The translations under genes were made by a program, and so were the position numbers. The notes beneath the pieces were generated by a model that searched no databases, had not been told where the DNA came from, and was given only the letters and a program-made list of their open reading frames with translations. A DNA stretch of 64,000 nucleotides from Ciona intestinalis (Eukaryota > Chordata > Ascidiacea > Phlebobranchia > Cionidae): NCBI RefSeq assembly GCF_000224145.3, contig NC_020170.2, positions 1,568,300-1,632,299 on the forward strand, in the 5' to 3' direction. Of this stretch, positions 1 through 12,917 are shown piece after piece (the stretch's first letter is position 1; the number at the start of each line of letters is the position of its first letter).

Positions 1-1267
1 CCCTTTTTGATTTGTTTATTAACAGATGGTTTTCTGTATAACAAAATAAGAGGGATTAAATAACACAACGTTAAAGGAAAAACAAAGTACTTACAAACTG
101 TTTGCGGCTATTAATATGCCACCATCATTTAGGATTATAAAAACTTATACATCTGGAATAGGGAAGAATAATTGGTGAAACGATAAACTTAAGCGTAAAT
201 CAAATGCGGGTAACAAAGTAAGTTCGAACTTAAGTTAGCTAAACATATTTGCGTATATCTTGCGTTAACAATACTGCTTGCGTGACATTACCAAGTAGTC
301 CAAACGAAAATATATAAGTTGGAAAATCCCCTTACGGTAAAATTACGAAGTGAAGTTCGTTAAAAGTGTTATCGTAACCAACGCAGTAAATAATACAGTA
401 GGGTGGGGTAAGACGGGACACCCTTTACCTCTATTTTCTCGGCCTGTTTATTAGTAAACAAAGAACATTCAAGAAATTATAATAAAACTATATGCCCACG
501 ACTCCCATTGACCGTTAGTAATTGTTTAAAACACGATCAGGATACTTAGATATTTTGTGCTAAAGGTGTCCTATCTTTCCCCATCCTACTATATTTCATT
601 TTACGCTTTTCCTGAGTAACAACTTTTACCAAGATACGCGAAAGCAGGAGATGCATTACCTGCATAACATTAGGGAACCTGTCCAAGGTGTTGTTGCTTA
701 ACAGCGACATCTTGCTGTTAAATAAAATTCGACAAAGACGACATAACGGGACACCATGACATTCGAAATTCATGTCAAGAAAAAATTAAAAATCTTTCTG
801 TACCTTTTTATTGCAGTCCAAAAGAAAACCAGATAAAACAAAAACATATCAGAGGTAAATGAACAAAGAAATATTTAAATATTGCAAGGCAGAAGAAAAG
901 AGCAATATGCTGGAAACATAGAGAATGTACTATATACAAAAGTACGTAGGGCTAGAATCTTTTATAAAATTAAACACTGCGGCAAAAAAAACAAATATTA
1001 TGCAATGTCACCAGGACACAAAAACAATCTAATCTTGCATAAAATATCAACGTTTTATAAATCCTAATGTCAGTAAACAGCATTAGGATGTATGACACAC
1101 TTGATTTGTCAAGTGTAGTTGTTATTTTGACTGACTATCACAATAACAAGCATGTCCTTAAGCAAAAAAAGCAGTAGAATAATTTCCTAATAAAAATAGG
1201 TCAAAACACCTAAGGCATTACTGGCTAACTTTTGTCTAATGCCATAGCCTTCATGTAATGTAAAAAA
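1..1267. other. 3' flank of the DDHD1-like gene, with one MITE
   Basis: I see no coding exon here. The stretch lies downstream of the minus-strand DDHD1-like stop codon at 1268 and probably includes its 3' UTR. A MITE occupies about 396-592. The short open frames at 546-773 and 882-1067 have no family resemblance and no splice context. Confidence 0.6.
396..592. mobile_element. MITE, GGGTGGGG-terminal-repeat family, copy 1
   Basis: The left end reads AGTAGGGTGGGGTAAGACGG and the right end is the inverse form, CCCATCCTACTATAT. The interior shares blocks with the other copies in this window (AGTAAACAAAGAACATTC, AAACACGATCAGGATA). There is no coding capacity, so it is a non-autonomous element. 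Confidence 0.75.
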
Positions 1268-4200
1268 TTACAACTTAGAAAACACTGGTTCTCTCGTTTC
1301 TTTGTAGAGCTCAGTTAATAAGAACATGCTTAAGTCTTGGTTTGACCAATATGAAGTATGTGATGTAAAAGACGCGTAACCAAGTTTGCTTTCAGTAAAA
1401 CCTTCTTGCAGCTCGTAATCCAGCCTTGTGTCTAAACTTATTTCTTCCTTGTTTTCTTCCCCATCAACTTGTACAGGATTAGGAGTTTTAATATTTAAAG
1501 AATTAGAAGAATTCCCACGAGCGCTACTCCATAAACCGCCAATACGAGAAGCACCACCGGCAACAACGTTAGACACAGATCTTTAAATAGAAATTTAACA
1601 AAAATTAGGTTTTTATATATTGGTGAAGTCCTACAGCAAGGCAAGGCTGGAGATCTGGGATTTAGAAAGGTGTTGAGCAATTACGTGTTTAAAATAGGTT
1701 ATTACATCTAATCTACCGTAAATAACGATATGAGCTTTCGTTGCTTTTTTGTGGGGAACTTGAGCTTGTAGTTTGTGTGTTGGAATCATAATTTGGTTCG
1801 GCAGCATTATCGGAAACCTGTGTTGAGACTTCTTCTTTGGTTGATTTAATTTTTGCATTGTTCACTATGAAATTGTATCTTGACAACTGTGCAAATATGA
1901 AATACAATAAATTAAATGTTATTTACGACATATGTAATTATTCAACATGGTGAATCACAAATTTTCTTAGTTTTATTTTATTGGTTCTGTTTTATTAGCT
2001 ATTCTTTTATAATGGAACAATGGCGTTTTTTAATGCAAGCCTGTCAAGGTACTAACAATGACAACAGTTTGCCATCATCAGGGTAGTAATACTAACAACA
2101 GGTAAATCATTGAACAATTTGAATAAAAAGTTCTAAACTATACCTGTACAGGATCAAGATTTGAATAATGGTGGAATAAAAGTGGTTCTACTCTGTAAGC
2201 AACTGGGTCAGCAGGATGAAAAATATTGTAAAACCTTCTGCAATATAAAGCAAAACAAATATTTTGTTTATGTTAAGGAATAAAAAAACACATATGTACT
2301 GGAAAAAGTTAAAAACAATCTAGTCATAATTTTTAGTAAAATTAATATATATATGAAAAATTACAAACAATGATATATGATTTAACAATATAAATGCTAT
2401 TTGTCTCTTTTAATAGTGTCAGTAATCAAAATATTACAGTTTAGCAACAAAACTCAGTTAAATAAAAACACACTCCGTTAAAAAACTAAATGTGAAATAA
2501 ATCACAGTTAGTATCCTGAAAATACGTCATAAGCCAACCTGCATAGAGATGTTGGTATAAGTTGAGTGACATCTGACAGATTTTTCTGAGGTAGTTTACC
2601 TCGAAGACAAAGAAACATTGCCAGAGGTGAACCAATACAAAATAATGAATCAACAGAAAAATTTAAAGATTCCATGCTGTTCTGTGAAACGATTAGACAA
2701 CTTCTTAAAATTTTAACTCTGAACAAAGATAATAATAGAACTGCAAAATTATTCTTAACATATACGATTCTGTAAATAAACAAAATAATTTCTAACATTT
2801 TGAAGTGTAAATGAACAGTAAATAAATAAATAATTTTTTTTTAATATATACATGTATCTAGTAATAAAAATCTTCATTCACAAAATCAGTTTTAATTATA
2901 ATAGTTGTTAGTTTTTTTTTTAAATAATTAGTTTTTTATAGTTTTACAGCTAACTTGAGTTTTACAAAGTACCTTTTCATGGTAAGTGGAGTCTCTTGGA
3001 CACCAATTTGTTATGATGTCATGGAAAATTACGGTTCCCAAAGAATGAGCAAAGACAGAAATCTAGTAAACATAAAAAAGAGATGTAATAAGAAATTAAG
3101 AATGTCCTAAGTCTAAGATACAAATAACCTCTATTTGCATTCACCTTTCCTGAAAAATCTGGATTTTTCTCCATAAATAGCGAATACACTCTGTTGAGTT
3201 CCGAAAGCAGACCAGCGACTATTTCGGATCGAAACAAGGGACTTGTGTAATACATAACATCCAGTGCAGTGTTGTTCAAAAACTTTCTCATTCCTTGACC
3301 CTAAAAAACAGTGAAGTGTGTTGGCCAAGGACACATATGCTGTCAATCATTACCAAGCATTAAATACTACTTTTACTATCAACCTAATCACTGAGCCACT
3401 GAGACACAACGATTTCAAAAGAACCATTTTAAAGTTTCTATTTCCATAATTAAAATGGCAACTTACAATGGCAGCGATGAGCCACAGGCCAAAAACTTTC
3501 AAGGCACATTTATGGCAAAAAGTCCTAGTGAATTTCAAGGTCTGTATATATTTACCTTTTTAGGAGTAATTAACTCTACTGCACCATCATCAAGTAACAA
3601 CTTAGATCTCCACTCAATCGGTAAAAACTCAGTTCGACTTCCAGTAAAATGTTTTAGTTCTAATTGTCGACTAATTGTACGAAATACGCTCGTGTTACGA
3701 ACAATCTTTTGCCTGAATCAAAAGTAATACTTTGAGATTTTTTATAATTTAACTAAACTAAGTTTGAATAAATAAATGAAGGACGCTTTATCACGCTTAT
3801 TTATCCCAACTGCTTACTGGTTATTACATATCTGACTTTTGCAAGTGATTTTTTTATTGTGTTATTCGGTTTCATTAACAATTTTGACAACCCATTAGTG
3901 AATGAATGTTAAGGTACTTAACCAAAAACATGCAAACCCAAAGCTAGCAGCATTAAGCTTTGGACATTGTATCATTTGATAACACTACGCGCCTATAACT
4001 TTTAGTATATCTGTGCTTTTTCTTAATATTACCTGTCAGACTTGGCCCCAATTCCATGTATAACAAAAACAAGGTTGGTCACTGGTAATGCAATATCTTC
4101 TACAACTGCAGGTATTTTATACCCACGATGCAGTTGGTAACCACTGCTTGTAGCCTGATTAATAGATAACCGCAGTTAGTATTTACAATAACGGCTCTTA

Positions 4201-7200
4201 TGTCATGTCAGTGCTATTGGAAACTAGAAACTAATGAAAAAATTTAACTTATTTATCTATATGCAGCATGGAAGTGACAGTCATTTTAATGCAGGGGTTT
4301 AACCTATAATATCTAAGTAAACACCACTGCTAGACATACAAAAAATAATGTTAATTAAATCAAAACTAAAGTAGTAAATAGTATTTTTTTACATGCCATT
4401 GTAAGATACAGTAAGTGTAAAATATAATAACCTTAAGAACACCTAGCTTTTGAGCAATATTTCGGTACGCTCTTATCGCTGTGGCATCTTTATACAAAAT
4501 AACTTGAGAAACTTCATGCCATTCTACATGATATCCATCTAATTGCATTGTGTGCATCACATGTTTTTTAGAAGAATCCTGTAAAATAAAACAATTAATT
4601 TTACAAATTAATTGTGTTAAACTTGCTTACACATTACAATGTTTTTTTTTTAAATATCCAGACCAGTATAGACAGCATATATATCTGATAAAAATGATTT
4701 GGTAATGTTTTGTAATTGTAATCATAAAGTTCGGAAGTCTGACAATCCAGACTTGATGGTGCTAAAATTGTGGGTGTATCTGTCCGTAAACAAAATACTT
4801 ATAAGCACATTCTGTAGGGGTGAGGCCTGTGAGGAGCTAAGATTTACGCCAGGTTTGGCCCATTACCTTAATAGGCACATCCTAATGAAGCAATGTCAAA
4901 AGACTCAAAACCTTGGTTATTTAAGTTTACAATTACAAAAACTACCAGTTTATGCTTTTCTGATCTATAGTACGATTGGCAACAACAGCAAAAATACAGA
5001 CAGTATATGTTTAAAACTAACTTCAACTTCATTTAAGTCAAGTCCCATCCATCTAGCAAGATGTTCTTTTTCGATACGGCTTGCAACGTCTTCATCTATT
5101 GGTGTCCAGTTAAGGTCTTTAAAGAACCAAGTCCCACGAACGACCTGAGTCTTTTTAGTTGCACTACTTGATGACCAATACACTGGAATGCATTCCCTCT
5201 TTACCACATCCACCTAAATTATCAATTTAAAAAAAGTGTAACCAATTTGAATTAATAGATTTCTAAATTAAATAACTCTTTATAAATGCTATGAAGTATA
5301 GCTATGGGAAATTTGGAGTATGCAACCTCTAAACCACAGCATGTAAATGGCATATACTTAGAACAGATGGAACTTAAATATCAATGGCAATTGAGGCAAA
5401 GTCTATAATTATCCGATTTTGCAGCATTACGTCGCCTACAGACTATTAACACAAATTTATAGGATTAAACTTAATTCTGAACACCTCCAATACATTGTTA
5501 AAGCTGAACTAAATTAAAATTTTTGAAAAAATTATGTTTCGTCACCTCAAACATTCCCCCTCGTACACAAACACATTTTGTAACTTCCTCGTCCACATTA
5601 GACGTGTTTTGTATTTGAAGCCAAGCTTCTTCAATACGAAGAGAATCATTTCCAATAAATGGTTTGAGTTTTCCGTGTTTTGAACTTGAATAAAACCAAC
5701 GTACATTACTTTTAGACAACATTCCAACCTAAAAACACGCATTGATAGAATTAATAAGATACAAAGGTATTTTTAAAGCAGTACTGAAAAAAACAGTCCA
5801 ATGACCAAATAAACTGAGTTTTAATCAGTTCTACCAAAGTAATTGATGCTAGTGAAGAATCCTCTTTCAACATTTTCTGCTTAGCAGTATAAACTATTAA
5901 CTTCTAACAGTTTCCACTATCCTACTTGCTACTAATCTGTAATATACTGGAGGATTCTTCACTAGTGCTAAGTAATCAATACTTACCAGTTGTAACGTAC
6001 ATTTGTGTTTTTAGAGTAAAATTTTAAAATTACATTACATGTGAAAGTTGAACAGCCTATCGAACGTAACAGTTAAACTTGATACTTGCAAAGCCTGAAC
6101 TGCGACTTTTATAAAGATAATTTACGTACATTTTTAAAAGTTTAAAACACTTACAAAACAAAGAATGTATTATGTATACAATACATATATATAATTTCTG
6201 AAACGTATATAATTTCCTTAAACTACATCTTAGTTAAATATGTTCAGCGGTTTAAGGCTGGAGTAACAATCACAATGGTGTCCACCAATAAAGAATATTG
6301 CATACGAAACAATATTACGCTCTAGGGTTGAAATTTGACATACTGTCATAGTTTCACGTAATAGATTACCAGTCTTTCAATTCGTGCCGCCTATAATACA
6401 GACTTTCGTGCAGTGCCTCAACAAGCTTTTATTTTATATATATAAATACAAATTAAAAAAACTGAAACGCTACCTTGCTAACAGTAAAAATCCAGCTGCC
6501 CGGTTTCAGGCATTGCAAAACAATAATACAAAACCTAATAGACTACATTATTCAATCAAATAGAGCAATAGACAATGGTACGTAACACCTGTTGACTGTT
6601 GTGACATAAAGGCTTACAGCCAATAACAATAAACAATTTCTGACATATATAAACAAAACATTAATTATGTTGCAGCTGGACAGTTGAAATTATGCATACA
6701 AAACATTAATTACATTCTAGGATAAAAATATTGCCTACAAAAGATAACTTAAGTTGTAGGGTGCAAATACTACATACAATTTGATACATAACATTAATTA
6801 CTTTCTAGAGTTAAAATATTGCATAAAACACATAAATCACACCCTGGAGTCGAAATATTGCACACAAAACATTAATTACCTTCTAAGGTGGAAATATCAC
6901 ATACAAAACATTTATTACCTATACTACGTGTAATCAATAGACTTAAATAAAGGTATACCATCTTTGCATCCTAATAAAGGCCAAACAGCTACATGCAAGA
7001 TATGTCACACAGCATACAATTGGCAAGATGCCTTTATGCGGATTCTTACCTGATTATTGCACTTCTCCGTTACATTTTCTGATTGCTGCTGATCATTATG
7101 AGTCAGTAGTACGTCAGAATTATACATCTCAGAAATTGCCTCCGAGCCATCTGACAATTCACAAAAGTCGTCGTCTTCTTGTTCTTCCTCTTCCTCTGAT

Positions 7201-7241
7201 AATCCTACGGAAGGGACATCGATCCGGAATTCAGAATCCAT
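1268..7241 (-). CDS. DDHD1: DDHD1-like intracellular phospholipase A1 (12 exons)
   Basis: Cytosolic and peripheral-membrane phospholipase of the PA-PLA1 family, which hydrolyses phosphatidic acid and related phospholipids. Exons in transcript order: 7241-7050, 5728-5546, 5213-5022, 4578-4432, 4154-4033, 3712-3556, 3300-3145, 3062-2973, 2681-2539, 2237-2144, 1886-1717, 1580-1268. All junctions are GT-AG and phases agree, giving about 652 aa. An acidic N-terminus (about 1-64) precedes a WWE-like region (about 65-190, with VRGTWFFKDLNW). Then come VFVIHGIG (His near 271), the lipase elbow AHSLG (about 388-392, Ser390), and the C-terminal DDHD domain with CIGSPLAMFL, FHPADPVAYRVEPL and TSHTSYWSNQDLSMFLL. 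DDHD1 is preferred over DDHD2 because of the PVQ-x4-N segment after the YRVEPL block and the final TSHT-YW block. It is shorter than vertebrate DDHD1 (about 900 aa), mainly at the N-terminus. The start is the first Met of the acidic exon. Confidence 0.93.
5849..5965. repeat. Small inverted-repeat element in DDHD1 intron 1
   Basis: CTAGTGAAGAATCCTC at 5849-5864 is exactly inverted at 5950-5965, with about 85 bp between. Weaker matching extends outward (TAATTGATG against the inverse of TAAGTAATCA). It could be a tiny MITE or a structured intronic RNA. Confidence 0.6.
6650..6920. repeat. Diverged tandem array, about 55-bp unit, in DDHD1 intron 1
   Basis: A unit of roughly CATTAATTAC, CTAGGGT, AAATATTGCATACAAAA recurs about five times with substitutions and small indels. 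A further degenerate copy lies near 6297-6345. No coding potential. Confidence 0.6.
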
Positions 7242-7931
7242 TTTACCAAACTTTTGTGCTGACGACGGTGTGAAATTTTCGGTGACTTAAAGTGACGTCA
7301 CCATATGGTGTGTTATAAGCTGTTCCGTAATAAAGAAAGACCCGTCTTTAACAATGGGTACGAAGGTAAGTTGATTTCTTTTGATTACATTGTGGTTTGT
7401 GGCTAAACAAGACTCACGTGGAATCATAAATTTGATACCTAAACATATTTATGCTGTGGCCAATTTAATTTTACAGCTCTGATCTCTAAAAGAAAACATA
7501 ACACGGGAACTCATGTTTATACGTGGTATACGGGATCCGCAGTTCACACTGAAGCATGCACTAAAGCACAGAATGAACAGAAGAAACAAACAGAGTTTGT
7601 TTAAAATAGATTGATATTAATAGATCTTTTTGCAAGTATTGCCTCATTTTACCAACGTCGTGTTTAAATATATTCCGCCGTAAAAAAAGTTGTATTTCTA
7701 TATTACTGCAACGGACGATGTCAATTAGTGGGAATTCCCCAGATAACTACGGACGCTCAAAATTTGAAATGTACCGTAACGTATTTGTTTATTTGTTATT
7801 TGATCCGTAGAAGCTTAGCGGAGATTTTAGCCTTTTGTGGTGTACTGGTTTTCAGCCTTTTTACTTGTTTCTATAGTTCTGTAATGGTCCAATGGTATAT
7901 GGTTTAAATTTAAGTGAAGGATTTTACTACA
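7242..7931. promoter_or_regulatory. Divergent promoter region between DDHD1-like and LRRC45
   Basis: The two start codons lie about 690 bp apart on opposite strands. A consensus CRE palindrome TGACGTCA lies at about 7291-7298, some 50 bp upstream of the DDHD1 start codon. On the plus strand, AACAATGGGTACGAAG followed by GTAAGT near 7350-7370 looks like a 5' exon with a splice donor. It may be a non-coding first exon of LRRC45, because joining it to the AG near 7912 would make only a four-codon upstream frame. The promoter role is inferred from gene arrangement. Confidence 0.5.
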
Positions 7932-10900
7932 ATGGATGAAACTTTCACTCTATTTGTAAGATTGTGCAAAGAACATGGCATTATTGCCCAGGAATCGATA
8001 ATTAACAGATTGAGGGAGCTTTCTCATGGGTCTGAGACTGTGCTGGACCTGTCAAATCACACTTTAACAATTGAAACATGTGCTGTGCTTGGCAAAGTGA
8101 TTGCTCATGACTTGGCAGTTACAAGTGTTTTACTTTCTGACTGCATGTTGGATGAAGAAGGGGCAAAGCTGCTGCTTGCAGGTTTAGCAGAAAATACAGT
8201 TGTAAGAGTTCTTGATTTACGCGGTAACAACTTAAGACAAGTTGCAACTGTTGCAATTGGGAATTTCTTAAAGGTATGTGTTGGGGGTAGTTAACAGTTT
8301 CCCAAAGTATAACCAGTAGTTTTTGAAACTATAACTAAATTATTTTTTCATTTGATTTCTATAGAAAAATCAGACGTTGGAAGCTCTGTTTCTTGAATGG
8401 AACTCAATTGGTATTTGGGAGAGTTCATTCCTTGTGTTTTGTGAAGGATTATCTTTCAATTCATCCCTACAACATCTTGATCTACGAACAACAAAATTGA
8501 TCACACTGGAGCAAAGGAGTTGGCAATCATGCTTCGAAACAATAACACGCTTCATACTCTTGATCTCAGATGGAATAACTTAGGGTTGGTGGGAGGGAGG
8601 GCACTTGTTGATGCTCTGCGTCAAAACACCAGCATCGTTAAGGCAAAACATTTAATTTTATACATTTTTTCTACTTATATTTTAGTTGACTTAGGAAAAA
8701 GGGTTAAGGTCAGTCATTCTTATAATACGGTCTATTGGAAATGCCCCACACGAAGATGCCTGCATATTACACGAAGATGCTTGCATCTTAAGGTGTTTGC
8801 AAATACATAAGTTGCAATCACTGTATCAAGTTGTTTACCTAACGTTTTTTCCAAAGAATTTAATGCAAATATATATTTTCAATGTGCATTAGATTGATGC
8901 ATCTGGCAACAACATACCAAGGGATGTAATGACGAGTTTGGAAAATGAAGCAATTCACAACGAAGATAAAGTTCGACTGTCCACCAACACTTATGTGAAA
9001 ACTAAAACTTTATCAAAGTAAGTAAACATTTAATGAAGAAATGATAAAAAAGTATTAAAATTAAGCTTGTTTTACCACATTTGAATGCTAAGTTTAACCC
9101 TCTATGAATAAATACTGTTAAGTTCTATTATCTATATTAGGGTACAAAAGATACTCAAATTATTTCATAGGCCGTTCTGTCAATAACTTTAATTGTTCTA
9201 AGTGTGACAACCTCAGTGTACACATGATTTTTTTCGTTATTTTATTCTATCTGGTTACATGCAACCAGGTGTCACGCCAAAGGAACTTTGGATTTAGACC
9301 ACAGTTGGCCCAATTTTCCAACTTTTAGGGTTACATACCTCCCAAAAAACAAAACATGTAAATAGTAGAGTATGTATAAATATTTACAGAGAGATTGATT
9401 TTCTTAAGTCCGAGAATAAGCAGCAGTTGGTTCAGTTTTTAAATGAAATGGAATTAAAGAATAGCCAGATGAATGTTTGTAATGATTCGAACAAGAAAAC
9501 AATCAACCACCTGCAAGAAACATTAGATGAAAGAAAATCAGCTTTAAATGCATTAAGGTGGTATTTACAATATTACATGATTTTTAAATATATTTCTCTA
9601 CAAAAGAGACATTTTTTACTTTTTTAGTAGCGTATTACTTGATGTAAAAAAATTTTTTTCATGACACAGTTTATTTTGCCTGATCACGTAGCTCAAAATG
9701 ATGTAATACTTTCTGTAAAATACAACTATGACAAACCATTTTTGATTAACTTCATGTAGTATTGCTGGAATATTTGCCCATGCACTTTGCCTGAATTAAT
9801 ATTAGTTGCAAATTTTGAATCCATATATATATATATATATATATATATAGTAGCATAACTTTCATTGGCAATCTAAACACATTGCTGTGTGTAACCCTGT
9901 TCACCTTGTACAGTAACATACAAACGAAACCTGAATATATTTCAGATCCTCTGATGTGCTGTACCATGGTACAACCCGCCAGAAAGATTGCTTATATTAT
10001 AAAAATTTACAATTTTTTGTTTAAATTTGTCCAGAGCAAAATTGGATCTAAGTGAGACATCACTACAACTCAGTGACGAAAAATTAAAAGATCAGACTTT
10101 ACTTTTGGAAATTTCACGCAAAGAAAACGTTGAAATTTCCACCAAGTTTGAAAACCAAATTAAACAGGAAAGAGAACAGAGATCGCAACTAGAGGTAAAT
10201 GGTTATCAATAAAGTTTATTTTTTGGAGATCCCTTTTTCCGGTACACCAAATATTGCCACATGGCAGAAGAGTTGTTGTTTTTTATAAAATCAATGTAAA
10301 TATACAGTATATATATATTATATATATATCTGATAGCAATTGCAGCAGAGTAAATTCTAATGTAAAAAATGTTCATCTTAAACAAGCCACACGTTTTTAA
10401 TCGTTTAATATTTGTTAACTCACAATTAATTTTTTTAACATCGCCATATATGGTGCACAATAGGAGAAAACAGTGATAAATACCCAATGTTGTTTAGGCA
10501 CATATAAATAAATAAACGCATCTATTGTGTTACTTTGTGTATAAGTAGTGCATTTGACCCTTGACATTAGAAGCAGTTTGCCCAATTATAATAAACAATA
10601 ATAAAGTTATTTTTCAGAACAAACTGCACTACGAATTAGAGGACACTCAAGATAAAATGAATGAATACCGAACAAAACTAATTGAGGTGGAACGTAAATA
10701 CACGATGCAGAGTGATCAGGTTACTTCACTTAAACAACAAGTTGCAGAATTAAAATCGGAACATAGGTACATTTTCATTATATAGGCTATATATTTTTGA
10801 TTCTATTTTAGCGTTCCCTAATTTTCACATAATGGAATGACTTGGTTTAAAACTCTAGTTCACACATACATACAAAGCTTGTTGGTTATAAAAAGTCTTA

Positions 10901-12917
10901 AGTTTATTTTGTACCAGAAATGCAGTCTCAAGGTAATACACAACTTAGGATCAGATTGATATTTTAAAAACACTGTATGTCTAGCACTGTGGTTCTTTGG
11001 TTTGAGTGCCATGGGTTAGCAATAGCATGTTAGTAATCTAAGGTTACAAAGTAATACCAACTGTATTTTCCCTACAAATCGAGGATAAATAAGTTACGAT
11101 CAATTCAATTTTAGTAAAGGTGTATGAAAATCTTATATAGTTATATTATATGTATATATATAAATATAAATAACCTATTTTCATGAAAAAAATCGATTAA
11201 TAGAGAATAATATTGAAATAGTTAGATACTACATACACATATTTCCAATAACAAAAATATCATATCTTAATGCACCAGCGTTGTTCTTCTTGATTACGAT
11301 ACACGGATGGAAAAGGAAAGAAAGGCCTGGAATGAAGAAATGAAATCTCTTAAATCAACTCATGCGAGTGAAGTGGTTGAGTTGAGATCGAGAATGGAGG
11401 AGATTCGGAAATCTGAGGAGGCGAGAAATAGCAACATGAGAATGAGACAAGATGCATTGGCGAATGAGTTGTCTGAACTCAATGCAAAACTTGTACAAGA
11501 ACGAAGTAACCATGATGATGAATTACGTCTGCAGAGAGCAAGGTTGAAGGAAGAAGAGCAAGTGAGTTATTATTATGGTTTAGAATTATTTCATACTCAG
11601 TTTCTATGTCTTGGGATTTTAAAACGGAATATGTGTAGTTTTTGTAACAATGAAAAATCGACTCACTTTTGTCTGAAAAAAAGTTGGAATAACTGTGTCA
11701 ATTTTGTTTACAATTAAACAGTCTGGATGTGTGATTCACGTTCTATTCTATAAGAGTAAGTTTCTACAGAAAGGCAAACCAGGAGTTTGGGCAAAAGTTG
11801 GCCGATTGCCACAACACCCAGATCTGAGTTACATAGTAATGCACAAATGAATTTGGAAACAGAAACATAAGTTGGGTTTTTAAAAAGGAAAAACCTTTGT
11901 TGCGCTGAAACAAAAGTTTTCTAGCTTTAACCTGCAACCCATGGATTTCCCCCTCTGGTTAAACAATTTACATCTTGTTAATTATTATTTTTACCATTTT
12001 ACGTAACGTAAAATAACTTGTCTAGGCCCAGGCAAGTCAACTGCAGGAAAAAATTCGCAGTTTGATGAGTGAAAACTCTGAAAACCTAAAGCAGATTTCA
12101 CTTTCTTCATCCAAACTGGAAGAGGCCCATGCAACTAAAGTAGCAACTGATATAGAACTGGATGGTGTAAGACGGATATTAAACACTGTGCAACGACAAC
12201 TATCAAACAAAGATGCTGATACTGAAGAAAAGATTAATCATGGTCGCCAAGAATTGAACAAAAGGTGGTATCATTGCTTGTTTTAAGTTTTCTCCTAAAT
12301 GTTTCTATAATTTTTTTTGGTGTAACGTTACTCCTTTGATTGTGCTAACCGAGAGTACTTGGTTTGATGCTCGATGCTGCTACCAGGGTTGGTGTATTCA
12401 TCCTTTAGACATTAAACAGTTTTAGGTGCTTCAACCCAGTTGTAGGAGTTGTCCAAATTGTCAGCCATAAATAAATAAAAACATTCACTCACAAAATTAC
12501 AGGTTTGGTAACTTCTAAAAAAGAGTGAAGCAGGGTGCTTATGTTAAAACAATTTGTCATTACCCTGCTATGCATGAATAAAAAGTTACATTTATTTAAC
12601 CACGTTATTTGAATATTTAATGATAAAGTTTTTTTTACAGAATTGAACAATTGATGCACGATTCTACCCAATGCAGTGTTCTTCGTGAAAAAGTCACTTG
12701 CTTGGAAAAAAGATTAGCAGACCAGGCAGCTTCAAACAAAGACTCACTTCAGGAAAAAGAGAAAATAATTGATCACCTCAAGGAGCAACTTCGAATGACA
12801 AAATCAGAAATGGAGAGAGTAAAAGAGGATGAACTATTAAGAGCTACATCCTTACAGAATGCTATTCTCTCATATGTACAAGGAGTAAAAAAGTCCAGTT
12901 CAACAACTAATTTGTAA
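7932..12917 (+). CDS. LRRC45: LRRC45, leucine-rich-repeat and coiled-coil centrosome protein (10 exons)
   Basis: LRRC45 is a centrosomal linker and distal-appendage protein. Exons: 7932-8273, 8365-8642, 8893-9017, 9390-9557, 10035-10194, 10618-10766, 11279-11561, 12026-12264, 12641-12917 (a 5' non-coding exon is possible near 7365). The product would be about 673 aa, against about 670 for human. The N-terminal third holds LRRs (LDLSNHTL, VLDLRGNNL, LFLEWNSIG, LDLRWNNLG) and the rest is charged coiled coil. The end, DELLRATSLQNAILSYVQ, matches the conserved LRRC45 C-terminus. The start at 7932 (MDETFTLF) aligns with the family start better than the upstream ATG at 7914. Two oddities: an apparent one-base deletion near 8488-8490 shifts the frame after LQHLDLR, and the exon 2 donor seems to be AAG/GC. 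A possible poly(A) signal ATTAAA lies near 13231. Confidence 0.93.
12340..12540 (+). mobile_element. Degenerate SINE fragment in an LRRC45 intron
   Basis: It contains recognisable SINE blocks: GTGCTAACCGAGAG, GATGCTGCTACCA, CTTCAACCCAGTTG, and TTGTCCAAATTGTCAGCC followed by AATAAATAAA. Its orientation follows the full copies elsewhere. Confidence 0.5.

Noticed and set aside
4699..5148. 149-aa open frame on the plus strand
   Set aside because: It is antisense to a clear DDHD1 exon (5213-5022) and crosses a SINE fragment; it has no family resemblance.
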